Assembly: GCF_963678635.1 (NCBI RefSeq) | Contig: NC_087062.1 | Location: 29,970,833-30,034,832, forward strand | Source of the DNA: Symsagittifera roscoffensis | Lineage: Eukaryota > Xenacoelomorpha > Acoela > Convolutidae | Direction: 5' to 3' | Length of the DNA stretch: 64,000 bases | Made by a program: the position numbers and the translations under genes | Notes under the pieces: generated by a model | Database searches by the model: none | Seen by the model: only the letters and a program-made list of their open reading frames with translations | What the model was told of the DNA's origin: nothing | In this document: one piece after another, positions 32,789-43,815 of the stretch | Numbering within the stretch: the first letter of the stretch is position 1 | How the letters are laid out: each line of letters opens with the position of its first letter

Positions 32789-33302
32789 TCCGACTTTCGT
32801 AACGAAACTAACGGAATATTTGTGCTCGGGGTGGGTTTTTTTTACTTCAGACAAATTTCGACTTTTTAACTAGCCATTTCTGACGGAGTTTTTTTTATAT
32901 CATTCAAAAGGTATTGTTGTCCTGAGCTTAAATTTGAAAAAATACTTCACCTTTGATCAAATTTCGTAGAGTTATGAGGGTTTAAAAATTGCCATTTTGG
33001 CCAATTAGGGACAATTAACGCGCGGTATAGTTCTCGCTATTAACGCGTGAGCGGAGATTTAATACGCATTAGAAATTGTTCCAAATTGGCTAAGCGAAGC
33101 TTATTTGCCATAATTGATGTGTTACTAGGAGCGAAGTTTATCACTTTGAATTTTATATGGCGTGTGGGGATGATTTCACAAAAAATCTCAAACTTAAAAA
33201 TTTTTTTTCTTTTACATTTAATTGATTCATGTTATTACTGCTCCATAGACCTTAAAAGGCAATAGTAAATTCAGGGTTCTGCCTAATACGAGCAATCGTG
33301 TT
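32787..33302 (+). repeat. Family A repeat, tandem unit 2
   Basis: Head-to-tail with units 1 and 3. The right hairpin is decayed (CAGGGTTCTGCCTAATACG). Confidence 0.85.
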
Positions 33303-33545
33303 GTTACGACTTTCGTAACGAAAGTAATGGAATATTTGTACCCGGGTGGGTTTTTTTTCCTTCAGACAAATGTCGACTTTTTAAGTAGCCATTTTTGAAG
33401 GGATATTTTTATATCATTCAAAAGGTATTGTTGTCCTGAGCAAAAGTTTGAAATAATATTTCACCTGTGATCATTTTTTTTAAAATTATGGGGGTTTAAG
33501 GATTGCCATTTAGCCAACTTTAGGACAATTGACGCGCGAGTGTTT
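33302..33545 (+). repeat. Family A repeat, tandem unit 3, truncated
   Basis: Starts TTGTTACGACTTTCG and stops after the ACAATTGACGCGCG block, so only the first half is present. Confidence 0.8.
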
Positions 33546-33711
33546 TAGTAGCAAAAGAATCATTTTGAGAGTTGATTCGCAAATGCTTCCTATTTTGTCA
33601 ATTAAAAACTCGTGTCATTCAGTCTAAAGAGCCCTTAGTTTCAGACAATTTTTTCTCGACACTGAAACAATGCTGGTGATTTTCCAATCGACCAATAAGC
33701 GTCTAATAAAG

Positions 33712-33928
33712 CTTTGGGATCTACTTAACAATTGCCCTCCTTCTTTGGTATCTACTTAAGAATTGCCACCCCTATTAATAAAAGCACTAAATTAGCAGTG
33801 AGTTTTCTATTGAGAATTGGAATTTTGCTGCATTCTGATTGGTCGAAAATGCGTTTTTTTTATCTACTCTACAATTGCCCCCTTTTCTTAAAAAAAGGGG
33901 GGCAATTGTTCTGTAGATCCAAGCTTGG
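33712..33928. mobile_element. ~210-bp element with inverted ends (GGATCTAC...CAATTGCC)
   Basis: Left end GGGATCTACTTAACAATTG followed by CCCTCC; right end GGGGGGCAATTG followed by TTCTGTAGATCC. These are inverted repeats of about 25 bp. A related fragment starts at 39217 (GGATCTAATGGGCAATTACC). No coding capacity and no target duplication established. Confidence 0.55.
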
Positions 33929-34857
33929 TGTTCATACCTCATTTTACCCCTGTGAGCTTTTGTTGAAGGACAAGACCGGAAAAACTGATGAAGTTAATTC
34001 TTTTTCATTGTTTTTAAAGATGTAGGACATTGTTGGAAATTTATGAATAATAATCATTTGAATGATCATTTTCCTGTTTTCAATTTTTCATTAGAACTGA
34101 TAGCATAAATTTTTATTTGAAAATTGAAGTAGTTAGCTATTATGGATCATTTGACCATCGCAGTTCTAATCGATTAAATCTTTTATGATTAGATAATTGA
34201 TCATACATGTTTGTAGCGGATTAGAGTAAGTTTATTTTGTTATAAGGTTTTTGTTGTTGCGGGTGTTGTTTCCTTTTAATTGATAATGAGTTCAAAAAAG
34301 AATTGATTTTGCGTTTCCCAATAACAATATCAAAAACCCCTACCAATATTCTTTGATTTTTTCCGATTTCATTTGCAAAGTTGTTTCTCTGAAGTGTTCT
34401 AAAATTTTAACCTTGTATGTTTAACTTCAATTTCAAGTGGATTATAGTGAAACTCCGATTCTCTTTTTTTCAAACGCCACACTTTCTCAAACGCCACATA
34501 GCGGTTTTTGCTATGATTTAATAAAATCTAGTCTTGGAAACATTCATTGCCATATAAGTTAACCTGATCGTTTTAGTTTAACATATGGCCAAGTTTGACA
34601 TATGGCCAACAATACTGGTTTGTTCAAAAATTAAGCAATGAGTACACCTAATGTGTCATGATGAAATCTCAGTTAAAGCACGTTCCAAAAAAAAAGATTT
34701 CCGTCTTATTGTATATTAGACACGATGGAAATGTGGGGGTTGGAATGTGAAAACATTTTCGTTTTTTTTTTCGATTTTCTTGTATCAGAAGTGGTATTAC
34801 ATTTTACAATTATAGTAAGTAAGTAGGTTACAAACAAATAGTTTCATTTTCATTTAG
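33929..34857. other. Intron sequence up to SH2 exon 3
   Basis: No repeats or exons recognised. The acceptor of the next exon is preceded by a pyrimidine tract (TTTCATTTTCATTTAG). Confidence 0.4.
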
Positions 34858-35353
34858 ATGATCAGCTACTACAGTCATCGCAAAGACGGCCTCCCCTGCT
34901 GCCTCAGATCAGTGTGTGTCAGACCCATGGAAGTTAACCAATTCAGCGATCACAATCAAAAATCAATTATCAGTCCCAGGAAAGGAAGAAAAAATTCCCA
35001 TAGCTTCAACGAAGAAAGCGTCAGCGAATCACAGAACTCGAAGCCCGAAATCTGCAAAAATTTTACAAACGGTTTTGTAGAAAATCGAACCCCACCTAAA
35101 AACCCCTCCGACGAACTCGACTCACGCGAAAAACACCAAAATCCGGAAGAGAACTACAGGTTTTCGGCATGCACATTTGAGGACGCACCCATAAAAGTGG
35201 CTTCATCATCGTCGTCATCTGTCAATCGACCACCGTCGCAGTCCAGACAGCCCAGCAGCCACAGGGCGTCCCCGGCACACCCAAATAGGTCAAGCGACTC
35301 TCCGTACTTCAACTTCACACCCTTGTCGATGCAACAGTCCACTTCATTCACTG
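34858..35353 (+). CDS. Syk/Shark-like kinase, SH2 exon 3 plus start of linker
   Basis: Acceptor CATTTAG, donor CTG/GTAAGG. It enters in phase 0 and leaves after one base. The first residues (MISYYSHRKDGLPCCLRSVCVRP) finish the SH2 domain: alphaB and the DGL...LR tail that closes C-terminal SH2 domains of Syk, ZAP-70 and Shark. The remaining ~140 residues are a low-complexity linker rich in Ser, Asn, Pro and Lys, with an SSSSSSV run and a DSPYFNF tyrosine motif that could be phosphorylated. The Met that opens the exon is internal, not a start. In this kinase family the linker between SH2 and kinase is regulatory. Confidence 0.92.
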
Positions 35354-35659
35354 GTAAGGACAAAGAAAGTGGTTAAACTTGGTTTCCTAATATAGTAAGT
35401 GCTTACGATATTCAGTATTGATTCGGAAAAATGTTTTAAGCTTTGTAAAACCTGGTTTCTATCTTTTTTTTTTTCAGTTTTCAGTTTTTTTCTTCATAAA
35501 ATAGGAATAAAAATATTTTCGAAGTTCCTGTTGTACACTTATTAAAATTGTTTGTTTTTGTTATATCTTTTATTATAAGTTTTGTGCAATCTAAAAGAGA
35601 AAGAAGGTTTGACGTTGTTTGTTGAAATGTTTTTTGAACCAATGCCGCTCTGTTTGAAG

Positions 35660-35831
35660 GAATGGACTGCCTAGATGTCCTTGAAAATCTGGACGGAGGT
35701 GACAATGACGTCACTGATGCCAAATCGCCGAAGCAACTTCCCTTTGAAGTTGTGTCGACGTCATCGGCTGGGCACTCGGCTCTGTCATGTCAAGTGCCCG
35801 ATACGTCATCAGGGTCATATCTGAACCCGAG
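35660..35831 (+). CDS. Syk/Shark-like kinase, linker exon
   Basis: Enters after CTGTTTGAAG with two bases completing a Gly codon, and leaves at CCGAG/GTAATT after two bases. Both match the neighbouring exons. It encodes 57 residues of acidic then Ser/Thr-rich linker, starting GMDCLDVLENLDGGDNDV. No domain recognised. Base composition is clearly more GC-rich than the flanking intron, and the frame is open only here, which supports it being coding. Confidence 0.75.
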
Positions 35832-36121
35832 GTAATTTTTACAGACTTTCATTTTTTAATCCAGCATAGTTTACCTATTTTTCAATCCGAGCCAAGCTGA
35901 GGCTAATTGTGTACGAAGAAGGAAACACTACGAGAGATATAGCCGAGATAATTGAGGCATACCCACTGTTTTTCTTGGCTGTAAGTTATTGCCCGTACCT
36001 TGTAAGCAAAAAGTTTAGGCCTAACAGGGTCTCAAACTGCAAACCTCTAGGCCGAAGCTCATAGCTGAAAAAGCTGTCCATCTGAATTCAAAATCAAGCC
36101 TTATATTTTTATTTTCCCTAG

Positions 36122-36310
36122 GTCCCTTCGTGCAGTGTATCGAAGCGAAGCTCTGCAAAGGGTGTCTCAATCGACGACCAATGAAGATGGGGCTGGGGTT
36201 GAGTCATCACCGAGACACAAAGTAAACGTCAAGGGCACGAGAGGGCCAGGGGGAAAGAAGGTGACTCAGAAGTACTCGTGTGATGGTTTCGACTACACGT
36301 TCATTAGTCG
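36122..36310 (+). CDS. Syk/Shark-like kinase, linker exon (3' end uncertain)
   Basis: Acceptor ATTTTCCCTAG. With one base completing an Arg codon it continues the previous exon in frame (SLRAVYRSEALQRVSQS), then a basic Gly-rich part (KGTRGPGGKKVTQK) and SCDGFDYTFISR. The only donor I find near the end is a weak GTCG/GTTAGA at 36311. The frame stays open to a stop at 36375. The basic, Gly-rich stretch resembles the proline/basic linker of Shark kinases only loosely. The next exon I can support is 25 kb away, so intermediate exons may be missed. Confidence 0.65.
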
Positions 36311-36653
36311 GTTAGAAAGATTCCAATCTACTCTGTCTTTCGACATTCAGTTATGGGTTCCAATTTTTTTTGGATAAAATGGAATTTAAAATTTGAGGCC
36401 TAAAATTCCATATTTGACTTGTTAATTAAATCATTTCGTGGTATAAGTACATACATACGGATCTGTGGAGGCGCTTGTTGTTGTTGCTCGATTCACGCCG
36501 TTACAAAAATATTGAAAATGGAATTTCTACTCCGGCGGCTACAAAGTCGCAGGCGGTTTGAAGTACACAATCTTGTACTTATGAGAACGCGACATAACTA
36601 TGAGAAGACCCTCCCGCATTGGAGTTCCATGAACAAAAATCGATTATAATTGA

Positions 36654-36810
36654 GTTTCCTTGTCAGTGTCCACAAAAGTGAAAACAAATCGATTATAATC
36701 AATTAAAAATCAATTATAATATTACTATTTTTCGAGGCAACAAAATCCTTTTTTCGTCCATTATAATCGATTTTTTTTTCTTTCACTTTTGTGGATACTA
36801 ACAATGAAAC
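36654..36810. repeat. Inverted repeat with ATCGATTATAATC words
   Basis: Left arm (36654-36700) reads GTTTCCTTGTCAGTGTCC then ACAAAAGTGAAAAC; right arm (36760-36810) is its reverse complement with few changes (CACTTTTGTGGATACTAAC...GAAAC). Both arms border ATCGATTATAAT words, and more copies follow at 36817, 37552 and 37690. Could be a small foldback element. Confidence 0.65.
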
Positions 36811-37097
36811 TAAACTATAATCGATTTTTTTCCCTATTACTCAGATGCGAATTTCAACGCACATAAAGTCTTTTCTACCTTTCAAACTAAAGTTGGTTAC
36901 TTGCTGCTCAATTTAAATTTTTTCTGCCTAACTTTGGTATTTTTGTTACTTTTTATGTTACTCAATAACTGTAACTGAATTTTGTTCCTTTCATCAATTT
37001 TCTCAAATTATTAGAAACTTTGGGGGAGAGAGGTGGCAAAGTTGGAAGTGGACTAATCCCACCTTCCATTACCCCCATAGCCTTTGTCCCTTTACAA

Positions 37098-37345
37098 CCC
37101 CCCCCCCCCTCACATGGGGGGGGGGGCAAACGTTAGGGGGGGCAGACGTTAGGGTGGCAAACGTTAGGGGGGCAAATGTTACGGGAGGCAAACGTTAGGG
37201 GGGGGGGGGGGGGCAAACGTTAGGGGGTGCAAACTTCAGGGGGAGAGCTTAATAGGTGCGAAGGGGGGTGTGGTTCAGATGAGGTGCGGGGGGGGGGGGT
37301 TTCAGGTTGGGGGTGGGGGAGAATCGGAGCAAAGGGGCAATCGTT
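37098..37345 (+). repeat. G-run minisatellite, unit GGGGGGCAAACGTTA
   Basis: A 12-base C run and 11-base G run form a hairpin at 37098-37126. They are followed by about seven units of (G)n-CAAACGTTA with G runs of 5 to 16. Several closely spaced G runs on one strand give strong G-quadruplex potential. Confidence 0.85.
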
Positions 37346-37904
37346 AGGGAGGCGGAGAGCTTAACAGAATCTTTTTACAAATTGAGTTTATGTTAAGAAA
37401 TAAATTAGGCCGTACACTCGCTTTGCAAAGTTTCCGCATAACTCATTTGATAAATGCAGAAACTCTGGCAAAAGTTTGCGCGACGCGAAACAAAAATAAA
37501 GTAGAAAAAAAAACCTTTTTGATGTAATTTTCTATTTATATAATCAATTATAATGGATTTCAAATGAGTTATAATGCATTTTGTTTTTGCGAGAAAATGG
37601 ATTTCAATCCATTATTAGTCCAATTTTGCTGTCTGAGCGTAACATGGGAATCGATTGTGCTTACAACATTTTAGACCACAAAAATCCATTATGATCGATT
37701 TGTTTTCACTTTTTTTAAATGCGGGCTTCCAATGACTGCAATAAAATTTTGTCTGTAATGTGATTTAGAAAAACATCACTAAGTACCCCGTGTTGTCAAC
37801 AAATGCTTATATTACAATTTGATATTTAAAAAAAATTGTTGATCATACTATTTCATACTATTTCCCGGACTCAGGAAATAATGAAAAGAGCAAAATAAAA
37901 ATTT
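37346..37904. other. Intron with scattered ATTATAATCGATT-like words
   Basis: Words such as AATCAATTATAATGGATTT and AATCCATTATGATCGATTT recur around 37545-37700. Nothing coding. Confidence 0.4.
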
Positions 37905-38125
37905 TGTTTCATACCATGAAATTTTATAATAAGCATTTTTTTAACACTCTTAAAGTAAAATAATGGCTTTTCATCAGTGTTTTTATCCCCAACAATTCAT
38001 GAAAATGAGATAAAAATTGTATGATAAGTATTTTTTCCATACTATGAAATTGTATGATAAGCATTCTTCCTTAACATGAAATTGTATGATGAGAATTTTT
38101 TTCATTCCTTAAAACTGTATTAAAA
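37905..38125 (+). repeat. AT-rich minisatellite, unit around CATGAAATTGTATGATAAGC
   Basis: Five or so imperfect units of 45-60 bp, each with (C/T)ATGAAATT(G/T)TATGATAAG(C/T)ATT and a T run, end to end. Confidence 0.65.
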
Positions 38126-38457
38126 ACAGGGGATTCGACCCCCTGCCGACCCAAAGGGTCCCCCCTTTGATACTTTTTCAGAAATCCATTTTTGGCAGAC
38201 CGACCCTAAAATTTTTCTAAAGGCGCCTTTGGCGCCAATATATACTAACTTTGAGGGGGAGCGCGCGCCAAAAAAACGCTATTTTTGTCTAAATTTTTCA
38301 AAAAGTGCCCAAAATAGGGGCTAAACAGTGCTTTGGGAGAGCTCGAAAAATCAATTTGGTCGACCTAAAAAAAAAAAAAAAAAAAGATCGTCAAAATTTT
38401 GGAAAATTTTTTGAAAATCCGCCCCCCCCTCGAGAAAATCCTAGATCCGCCCCTGAT
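38126..38457 (+). repeat. Family C repeat, internally deleted at left
   Basis: Has GGGGATTCGACCCCCTGCC, AAAGGCGCCTTTGGCGCC, AATCAATTTGGTCGACC and the terminus AATCCTAGATCCGCCCCTG. The G-rich left end is missing. Confidence 0.75.
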
Positions 38458-39593
38458 TAAAAACATTTTTTTTTAATTCATGAAACTAGTTAGTAAATTT
38501 TTTTGCATTGTAGAAGCATTAATTGCTAATATTTTGCATTTTTAAATTAAAACTGAGAGGCGGCATTCGATTCAAGATCCATTCTTAAGGCGTGCCATCT
38601 CTTAGCAAGGGAGAACATGAGAAAACATTAGAGGTTGGTAACTTCGACTGCGTTTCCCACGAATTCTCCAAAGTTCGAGACAGCTGAAATCTCCCAATCC
38701 TAGAGGGTCCATACCAAGGGAGAACCTCACAAAAAATTTTGAGATGTCGATACCAGAATCCACTTCCAGGTTTTGCCTCTGCATTCAAACATTTTATAAT
38801 AATACTAAATCAGAAGATCCATAACCTTGAAAACTATTAATATATTCTCCTAATATTCTCATAATATGTACACCCGATCAAACTGATTGTCCGCGCTCTT
38901 CTAGAAGCTTAAAATGACCCTATTTAACCAAAACGTTTTGGGCCACAGGAATTTTTTCTGATTTGGATCTTTTATGGAAGGTATTGTAAAAAAAATTTGC
39001 GTGTTTTTAGTACGTTGCTCCCTTTTCTTTTAGTAAAAATAGAAGGCCAGGGTCGTTTAAAAGATGTTGATTTTTCGGCCATCCAAAAATGGAAATACTT
39101 AAATACAATCATAGGTAAAAGAAGGTTGCGCGAGTTTTGAGTCCATCGCCCCTTAATCCGCCTCTAATGGAAAACATCAGCAAACTAGCAGCTTTTGTAG
39201 CTTCTTTTCTTTCAGGATCTAATGGGCAATTACCCTCAATGGTATCTACTGAAGAATCTCAACTCCTCTAAATAAAATCAGTAGTTATTTTCGTCCAAAC
39301 AAGGCAGTATTAGTTCCTGGAAGTTCATCTCCCATTTCTATTCTTTGAATGGCAAAAAAGGAGTCGACTGAATTCTTTGTTTCCTTCGCAATTCATACTC
39401 AAAGATGGTAAAAATAAACATAACAACTTTATTTGCATTTTTTTCCCACTTTGATTTAAATACCTCTGAAAATCCATGTTTGTGAAACTTTCTGAAGCAT
39501 TTGGATTAAGATCATTGTTATTAAACTTCAAAACTGAAATCTTTTCAATCTTTTGACAGCGTATTACTATTGAAACGTAAGATAAATTTCAAA
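38458..39593. other. Intron, nothing coding recognised
   Basis: Two short minus-strand open frames at 38585-38788 lack any domain or splice logic. A fragment of the 33.8-kb TIR element starts at 39217. Confidence 0.3.
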
Positions 39594-40120
39594 AATGAAC
39601 AAAACTGCTTGTGTCAAGACCAAGCCTTGAATAATCAAAATGTTTTTGAAAATATACAGAGTAACTTTTGAGAACCATAAATCTAATTTTTTTTGAGAAG
39701 CATAAATCTAAATGCTATGTAAAGCATAGAGTGACGAGTATCGCAAACAGCAAAAACGTATCATAAAGTGGTAAGTTTCAAAAAGACAAAAAGGCTAAGA
39801 AGACCAAAGAGCACGTCTCAATTTTGTTTGGAACGATTTCTAAGTCGGTTAAATTCTGCTCACGTGTTACTAACACGAAATACCTCGCGCGTTGATTATT
39901 CCAAATTGGCCAAATTGCAATTCCTCGAGCCTCGATAACTTTGCAAAAATTGATCACAGGTGAGAATTTTTTTTTCTAAATCTTAGTTCTTGTCGGCAAA
40001 GTTTTTCAATTTATATGAAAAAAACCCCGTCAAAATATGTTAGTTAAAAAGTCGAAACTTGTCTGGAGAAAAAAAAACACCAGAGCACAAACATTGTGTC
40101 ACTTTCTTTGAAAGTCGGAA
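39594..40120 (-). repeat. Family A repeat, old copy
   Basis: Diverged but ordered blocks from GAACAAAACTGCTTGTGT to TTTGAAAGTCGGAA. Confidence 0.7.
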
Positions 40121-40736
40121 ACGCAAGAGTGCTCGTATAAGGGCAAGGTTCTAGAAAATTTGATTGCCTTTTGAAGTTTATGGAGTAACTGTACGCAATA
40201 AAAATTGGATGAAAATTCAAAGATTGAAAAAATTTTCTGAGTTTTGTTTCGAGAAGATTTATTTCGATCACTATGCAATGAATAAAGTGACGAGCAACGT
40301 ACAAATAAGCAAATTCGCTAAGAGCAAAGTGCTAATAAGACCAACTAGCATGTTTCAGTTTAGTTTGGAACGATATCTAAGACAGATTAATGAACTTTTC
40401 ACGCGGTAATAGCACGAAAGGCATCTCGCGTTAATTAACCCAAATTGGCCAAATTGACAATCTGGAAACCTCCATGTTGTTACAAAAATTGATCACAGGT
40501 AAAATTTTCTTTAATATTGAGCTCATAAAAACAATAATTTTGACAGGTAAAAATTTTATTAACAAAAACTGATCACAGGTAAAATTTTATTTAATATTGA
40601 GCTCATAAAAACAATAATTTTGATTTATATTCAAAAATTTTCTGTCAAAGCTCCAATTGCTAGTTGAAGTAACCGAAAGATGTCTGGAGAAAAAGGCGAG
40701 CAAAAACGCTCCGTCACTTTCATTGTAAATCTCAAC
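40121..40736 (-). repeat. Family A repeat, old copy with internal ~75-bp duplication
   Basis: From AGAGTGCTCGTATAAGG to CACTTTCATTGTAAATC. The block GATCACAGGTAAAATTTT...TTGAGCTCATAAAAAC occurs twice (40492 and 40568). Confidence 0.65.
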
Positions 40737-41150
40737 AACAAGACTGCTCGTATCGGAACGATGTTTTGAAATTTACGACTGGATCTTAAGGTGTATGAAG
40801 TATTTGCTTAATTTAAATATCAGGCAATTTATTTAATTTTTTTAAAATAAATTTCGCAAAAAGCAAAGTTTAAAATGGACCAAAAAGCAGTTTCAAATCC
40901 AAGGGGTTATTAGCACAAAAAAAAACTGCACATTTATTATCCCAAAAATGGCAGTCTTGAAATCCCCATAAAAGTTCAAAAAAGATTTCAAGGTGAAATA
41001 TATTTTTTTTATTTGAGCCCAGGAAAATGAATACTTTCTGATGGCAAAAAAATGTGAAAAATTGCTAGTTGAAAAGCCGAAACTTATCTGGAGACAAAAA
41101 CCTTCCAGAGCAAAATATTTCTGTCCCTTTCTTCGAAAGTCGGAATAACA
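40737..41150 (-). repeat. Family A repeat, old copy
   Basis: ACAAGACTGCTCGTATCGG to TTCTTCGAAAGTCGGAATA. Three family A copies follow each other head to tail from 39594, mirroring the tandem runs on the plus strand. Confidence 0.65.
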
Positions 41151-41492
41151 AGTTACATCTGACGAACTTTTATAAATTCGAAGCATTTTGAATTTAAAAA
41201 GACAGGGTTGCTCCAAAAAACCGTATAAAAACGACAAAAAATAGGCCTAAATTCAATTTCGTTTTTTTTACAGCACCCCTAGACTCTTTGACTACAATTT
41301 TGCAGACTCAAACCAATACAAAAACAAATGGGGAAAAGAGACAAAGTTCTAAGTTTGTGGGACATATAAGCTTCTTGGCCGAGTAGGAGATCAAGACTTC
41401 ATAAATTAACACATAAACGGAAGTCATGAAAACACGACTTTTCAAATATTTCAGCAAGAGAACTACTTGAAAATAGCACAATGAATAAAAAT

Positions 41493-41775
41493 GAAACAAG
41501 ACTGCATATTTATTTTTATGGAGTAGTTTGAATTAAAAAAATGGAAAACAATGAAAAAACTTCAAACGTTTTTTGGGGTTTGTTTTATAATTTTACGAAA
41601 AATAATTGGAGGAAAAATATCTTTTTAAAATTGAGCTCAAAACAACATTTTTTTTTGAATGATAATTTAAAAAAATTGTCAAAAATTGTTAGCTAAAAAA
41701 ATCCGTCTAGAGGGAAAAAACACCCCACGCAGAGATATTCCGTCATTTTGCTCGACAATAGTCGGAGTGATAATT
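41493..41775 (-). repeat. Family A fragment, old
   Basis: Begins ACAAGACTGCATAT and ends near GACAATAGTCGGAG. Only scattered blocks remain. Confidence 0.45.
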
Positions 41776-41851
41776 GTTTGAGCGGCACAAGCTCTCTTAT
41801 CTTCTTTATGCAAACTGGATGAGCACTTTTAAAAGCAATAAAAAACTAACA

Positions 41852-42340
41852 AACAAGACTAATCGTATATCAGGGTGAAGCCCTGAATGTTCCGACTGCC
41901 CCCTTAATCCATACCGAAAAAATTTGCAAAAACCAAATTTTGAAAAGCTATCAGTTTCGGACAATATCAAAGATCAAATGTAAAAGTTTGAATCGTACGA
42001 AATCAATAGGACCGATTAGGTGGCCTCAACTCAATTTGGAATGATTTTTTTTGCGCGGGATAATTTTCATTTGCTTGTTTTACGCATTACGCAATTCGCG
42101 CTACGCTTTCAGCATTATGAATAAAATCTTCCAAGCGCGCATAAATTAGGCCAAAGCATAGTCAAATTGACATTTTTCAAACTCCCAGAACGTTGCAGAA
42201 AATGATTGGAGAAAACTTGTCTTTTTTATCTTCGATTTCAAGTAGTCTTAATATCAAAAACTAATACAATACAGAAAAATGACTGAAAAAAAAACTAATC
42301 CAAGTTTAATTACTCCGTTTTCTTCGAAAGTCGTAACAAT
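41852..42340 (-). repeat. Family B repeat, complete
   Basis: From AACAAGACTAATCGTATATC through GGACAATATCAAAGATC, CCTCAACTCAATTTGGAATG and GCGGGATAATTTTCAT to TTCTTCGAAAGTCGTAAC. It shares its end motifs with family A but not its middle. Confidence 0.75.
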
Positions 42341-42486
42341 AAGTAATAGCAGTTTAGTTACTACAATTTCCATCAACATCTTCGTTTTAAACTTTTTCAA
42401 GATTACTGCTATCTAAATGATTTTCCGAGAAGTCGATCACGGTGCGTGTTTCTTATTTTCAGAGGTAATACAGTTGAGGTTGCGCA

Positions 42487-43464
42487 TTATTTTAATTTCA
42501 AATTACTAATTGTACATTGGGCAATCATAGATCAAACGGGCTCGTCGAACCTTTAATGTCGGTAGAATCACTAAAATCCCCATTAGTGTCCGCTTTAGAA
42601 GAATTAAATGGAATTTTTGCTCGTTTGTTCAAAATAACACCTTTCAAAAAGCGTTACAAAAGATATCCTAATTTAAGGTTGAGAAAAATAAAATCGAGAC
42701 GTAATTTAGATAATGAGAAATCAATCATGTAAAAAGAAAGGACCATAAATTAAACGAGGGCGATTCAACCAAAAACGCTATAGAGACGAAGTCGAATCGA
42801 TTGAGAGGAGTAATGAAAGCGACCTAACAAGAGAACCGAAGGCGTCATCCTCAAAGAGAGTTCCTCTGAATAACCCGTTTGCGTCCGAGGGTAAGTTTCT
42901 CAGAAAAAAATCCCAAAGAATTAACGAGAACCGTAATTCAAACCCTTGGCAAATAGAATTGTCAAGTATTCAGAACTCATCGTCACTCTAGATAACGGCA
43001 ACATCTTCGGAAAATCCGACGTAGCTAGAATCATAAACACGGCACTTAACAAAGTGAATGGCACTAATTTTCTTTGGTTACCCGGCTCAGGTGATTTTAC
43101 AGGAAAGCAAAAGAAGTCAGTCCCGTTACAAAGACCATTTGATTCGGAAAAACTATCCAGATGCCTGAACGCAAGAAAAACACAGTCCATGAAAGTTTCA
43201 CCAAAGCCAGCTTCTAAAAGTTATCCAACTTCGCAAAACATTAATTCGAATTCCTGGAACAAAATTTTCTAGAAAACGAAACTGTAGACCCACATGATTG
43301 ATAGAATTTTTCCCAAAAAAGTAATTTTTGCAAATATGGTGGCAGAGACGACAATCTCCGATGAAATCTCTTCTACCCTAGACCCCAAAAACAACGAACT
43401 CTCTGGAAAAAGAGTCTCCACCCAAAAATTAGCACATGTAGAGCAAGTAGCGTTTAAGGGAGAA
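42487..43464 (+). pseudogene. Degenerate retroelement coding remnant
   Basis: A-rich, T-poor stretch whose composition contrasts with its flanks and which holds three overlapping plus-strand frames: 71 codons at 42517-42732, an ATG-less frame at about 42751-42990 and 108 codons at 42946-43272. The translations are basic and Asn/Ser/Lys-rich (e.g. RFNQKRYRDEVESIE, GNIFGKSDVARIINTALN) and look like one protein broken by frameshifts. I recognise no domain. It ends at a purine tract (AAGGGAGAA) directly before TGTTAG, the arrangement of a polypurine tract before a 3' LTR. Confidence 0.45.
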
Positions 43465-43815
43465 TGTTAGAATTGCCAAAACTACTTCAACGTTTAATTT
43501 TTACTGAGCAAAAAGTTTTTTCGTGTTTTATCTATTAGTATTTAGTTACTTCTCATCAAAAGTATATTTGTAATTAGCGTTGTCCTACACATAGCTGTCG
43601 TTTTTCATTCAGATGGTGCTCACAGGTTTCTTTTTTTTGTCTCTTTTTTGAACAGGCGATATTTTAACATATCGACCTTGAAACTTTTGCCGTTTATCCT
43701 TGCCAGGGGGAAAACGGTATATTACTACCTGTGTCACTACCTTACATTCGTCGATCCAATTTCCAGGGAATGTTGTGAAATGCATTTAGTATTTTGATTC
43801 ACTTGAAGGTCACTT
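43465..43815 (+). repeat. Candidate 3' LTR of the remnant
   Basis: Starts TGTTAGAATTGCC after the purine tract. The right end is not determined and no 5' LTR copy is found in the window. Confidence 0.35.

Noticed and set aside
35902-35980. 79-base open stretch with acceptor and GTAAGT donor, coding a helix-turn-helix-like peptide (RLIVYEEGNTTRDIAEII)
   Set aside because: It accepts the phase of the previous exon but leaves in phase 0, which puts the 36122 exon into a frame with an early stop. Skipping it joins the neighbours in perfect phase. At most a rare alternative or poison exon.
37130-37260. Interstitial telomere repeat suggested by GTTAGGG
   Set aside because: The repeating unit is GGGGGGCAAACGTTA; TTAGGG arises only at unit junctions and is never in tandem.
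38585-38788. Two overlapping minus-strand ORFs of 60-67 aa
   Set aside because: No domain, no fitting splice sites, no second copy; both cover the same bases.
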